From QFNR01 sp043842855 (GTDB lineage: Bacteria > Pseudomonadota > Gammaproteobacteria > Burkholderiales > Neisseriaceae): a stretch of DNA of 64,000 nt. Under the pieces are notes generated by a model, which was given only the letters and a program-made list of their open reading frames with translations, searched no databases and was not told where the DNA came from. Shown here in pieces: positions 63,217 to 64,000 of the stretch. The stretch lies in the NCBI GenBank assembly GCA_043842855.1, contig JBBPJF010000002.1, forward strand, positions 124,001 through 188,000, written 5' to 3'. The position numbers were made by a program, and so were the translations under genes. Each line of letters starts with the position of its first letter. Position 1 is the stretch's first letter.

Positions 63217-63761
63217 CTCAATGAGCTTTCTATATACGTAAAAGAGAGGGATGGTCTTTAGTTAAGTAGCTTTTTCAAAAGGCGCTGGTGCTAAGAGCTG
63301 TACTTATCAGAGCTTGTGCCATAAGTCGATTTACTTGATTAAAAATTTCAAACATAAGCTTTTTAAAATGCCTACAATGTCAGCTAAGCCTTAACTCTTT
63401 AGCTAATAAAACGAGGGTTGAGGGCATGCGTAAGTTGAAATTAAATGGGAGGGGGAACGGCTCGTGATAAAAACGAGTCTGCCTTGCTACAAGCTTCATA
63501 ATAGTAAATGCGGAAAGATGCAAATTTATCATTGAGGTTAGCTGTTTTTATTATTGAGTGGAATTAGATCAGTACTGCGTTTCTAAGAAGTTTATTGACT
63601 TACTAGTCTTGTAAAACATATTGAGCTTACCGCGAGGCTAGCGCCACAGGCTAGCTGCAGAAAAGTCTAGAAAATTCAGATAGACTGGAGGTCTTGCATA
63701 AAAATATCTGCAGCATAGCATTAATTTACATTATCCAGCTTTAAAAAATAGCCTTTACGTG
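63217..63761. other. Gene-free spacer
   Basis: No supported gene. A short hairpin (CTCGT/ACGAG) lies near 63462-63480; its role is unknown. Confidence 0.4.
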
Positions 63762-64000
63762 TCACTTACTTTTAATAAAATTTACCAAGAGATTGGCTAA
63801 CTCTGCTGGTTTTTCTAGCATACTTGCGTGCCCAGCATTAACTTCCACTAACTTGGATTGGGGGATACGGTGATAGAGTTGATTGGCCAGCTCGTAAGGA
63901 ATCAGTTGATCTTCTTTACCTGTAATTAACAAGGTAGGCTGGGTAATACCATTAAGGGAAGATTCGATATTTATGGAAGAAGCTAACTGAAGGTGATATA
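63762..64000 (-). CDS. Alpha/beta-hydrolase, C-terminal part (5' truncated by window)
   Basis: The minus-strand frame is open to the right edge. It reads PTLLITGKEDQLIP (the strand and Asp before the catalytic acid loop), then LYHRIPQSKLVEVNAGHASM with the catalytic His, EKPAELANLLVNFIKSK and TGA. This is the standard C-terminal third of alpha/beta-hydrolase-fold esterases such as the BioH/MhpC group. The nucleophile elbow is outside the window, so the subfamily cannot be named. Confidence 0.82.
   Translation of the reverse strand, partial: YHLQLASSINIESSLNGITQPTLLITGKEDQLIPYELANQLYHRIPQSKLVEVNAGHASMLEKPAELANLLVNFIKSK

Noticed and set aside
1..64000. Neisseria DNA-uptake sequence (GCCGTCTGAA), given the pilus genes.
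   Set aside because: I saw no copy on either strand by eye; a string search should confirm this.
1..64000. Insertion sequences, integrases, CRISPR arrays, rRNA or tRNA genes.
   Set aside because: No transposase or integrase motif, no regularly spaced short repeats and no convincing RNA gene was found.

Overview
The window looks like a chromosomal segment of a host-associated betaproteobacterium, probably near the Neisseriales. Supporting signs are a Neisseria-type trimeric porin, a PilY1/PilC pilus-tip protein next to pilB-pilC-pilD-coaE, the mltG-tmk-holB-pilZ-tatD cluster, accA-tilS, and a very long DUF3683-type FAD/Fe-S oxidoreductase typical of betaproteobacteria. The genus cannot be read from the sequence alone. 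Many spacers of 0.4-1.8 kb, several broken genes and nonsense-riddled remnants suggest ongoing genome erosion.

Layout. 0-8.6 kb: 3' end of pilY1, a porin, the type IV pilus genes pilB, pilC and pilD, coaE, and a convergent RNA methyltransferase. 8.6-16.1 kb: housekeeping run valS-mltG-tmk-holB-pilZ-tatD-MBL hydrolase. 17.4-19.6 kb: an AT-rich three-gene ABC transporter of the lantibiotic-immunity (LanFEG) type, apparently acquired, followed by a GNAT acetyltransferase. 21.3-31.7 kb: queF, a nitroreductase, gpsA, thiM-thiD-thiE, hslR, the DUF3683 oxidoreductase and a DUF1460 protein. 32.6-33.1 kb: a dead UbiH/UbiM-like monooxygenase. 33.2-40.8 kb: tilS-accA, an aldehyde dehydrogenase, a copper P-type ATPase and exbB-exbD. 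41.7-45.1 kb: ilvB-ilvH-ilvC.

46.8-62.4 kb is a type IV secretion (T4SS) locus in two converging arms. The plus arm is trbM-like, virB1, virB2, virB3, virB4, virB5. The minus arm, in transcription order, is a second virB8-like gene, virB8, virB6, a 37-residue virB7 lipoprotein, virB9, virB10, virB11. No virD4 coupling ATPase or relaxase is present in the window.

The most unusual feature is at 51.1-55.7 kb. VirB5 carries an extra C-terminal domain of about 200 residues resembling a lysozyme/muramidase (Glu249, Tyr-Gly-Leu-Ala-Gln at 273-277). Directly downstream lies an array of small exported four-cysteine proteins that recall LprI/DUF1311 lysozyme inhibitors. The array has two intact copies or near-copies, one copy with an ATA start codon, two frameshifted copies and one fragment. 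It also contains an orphan copy of the VirB5 C-terminal domain fused to the array's own signal peptide but lacking the presumed catalytic residues. Array genes are separated by nearly identical hairpins. I interpret this as a polymorphic effector/immunity locus mounted on the T4SS pilus-tip subunit; this is inference and is detailed in the findings.
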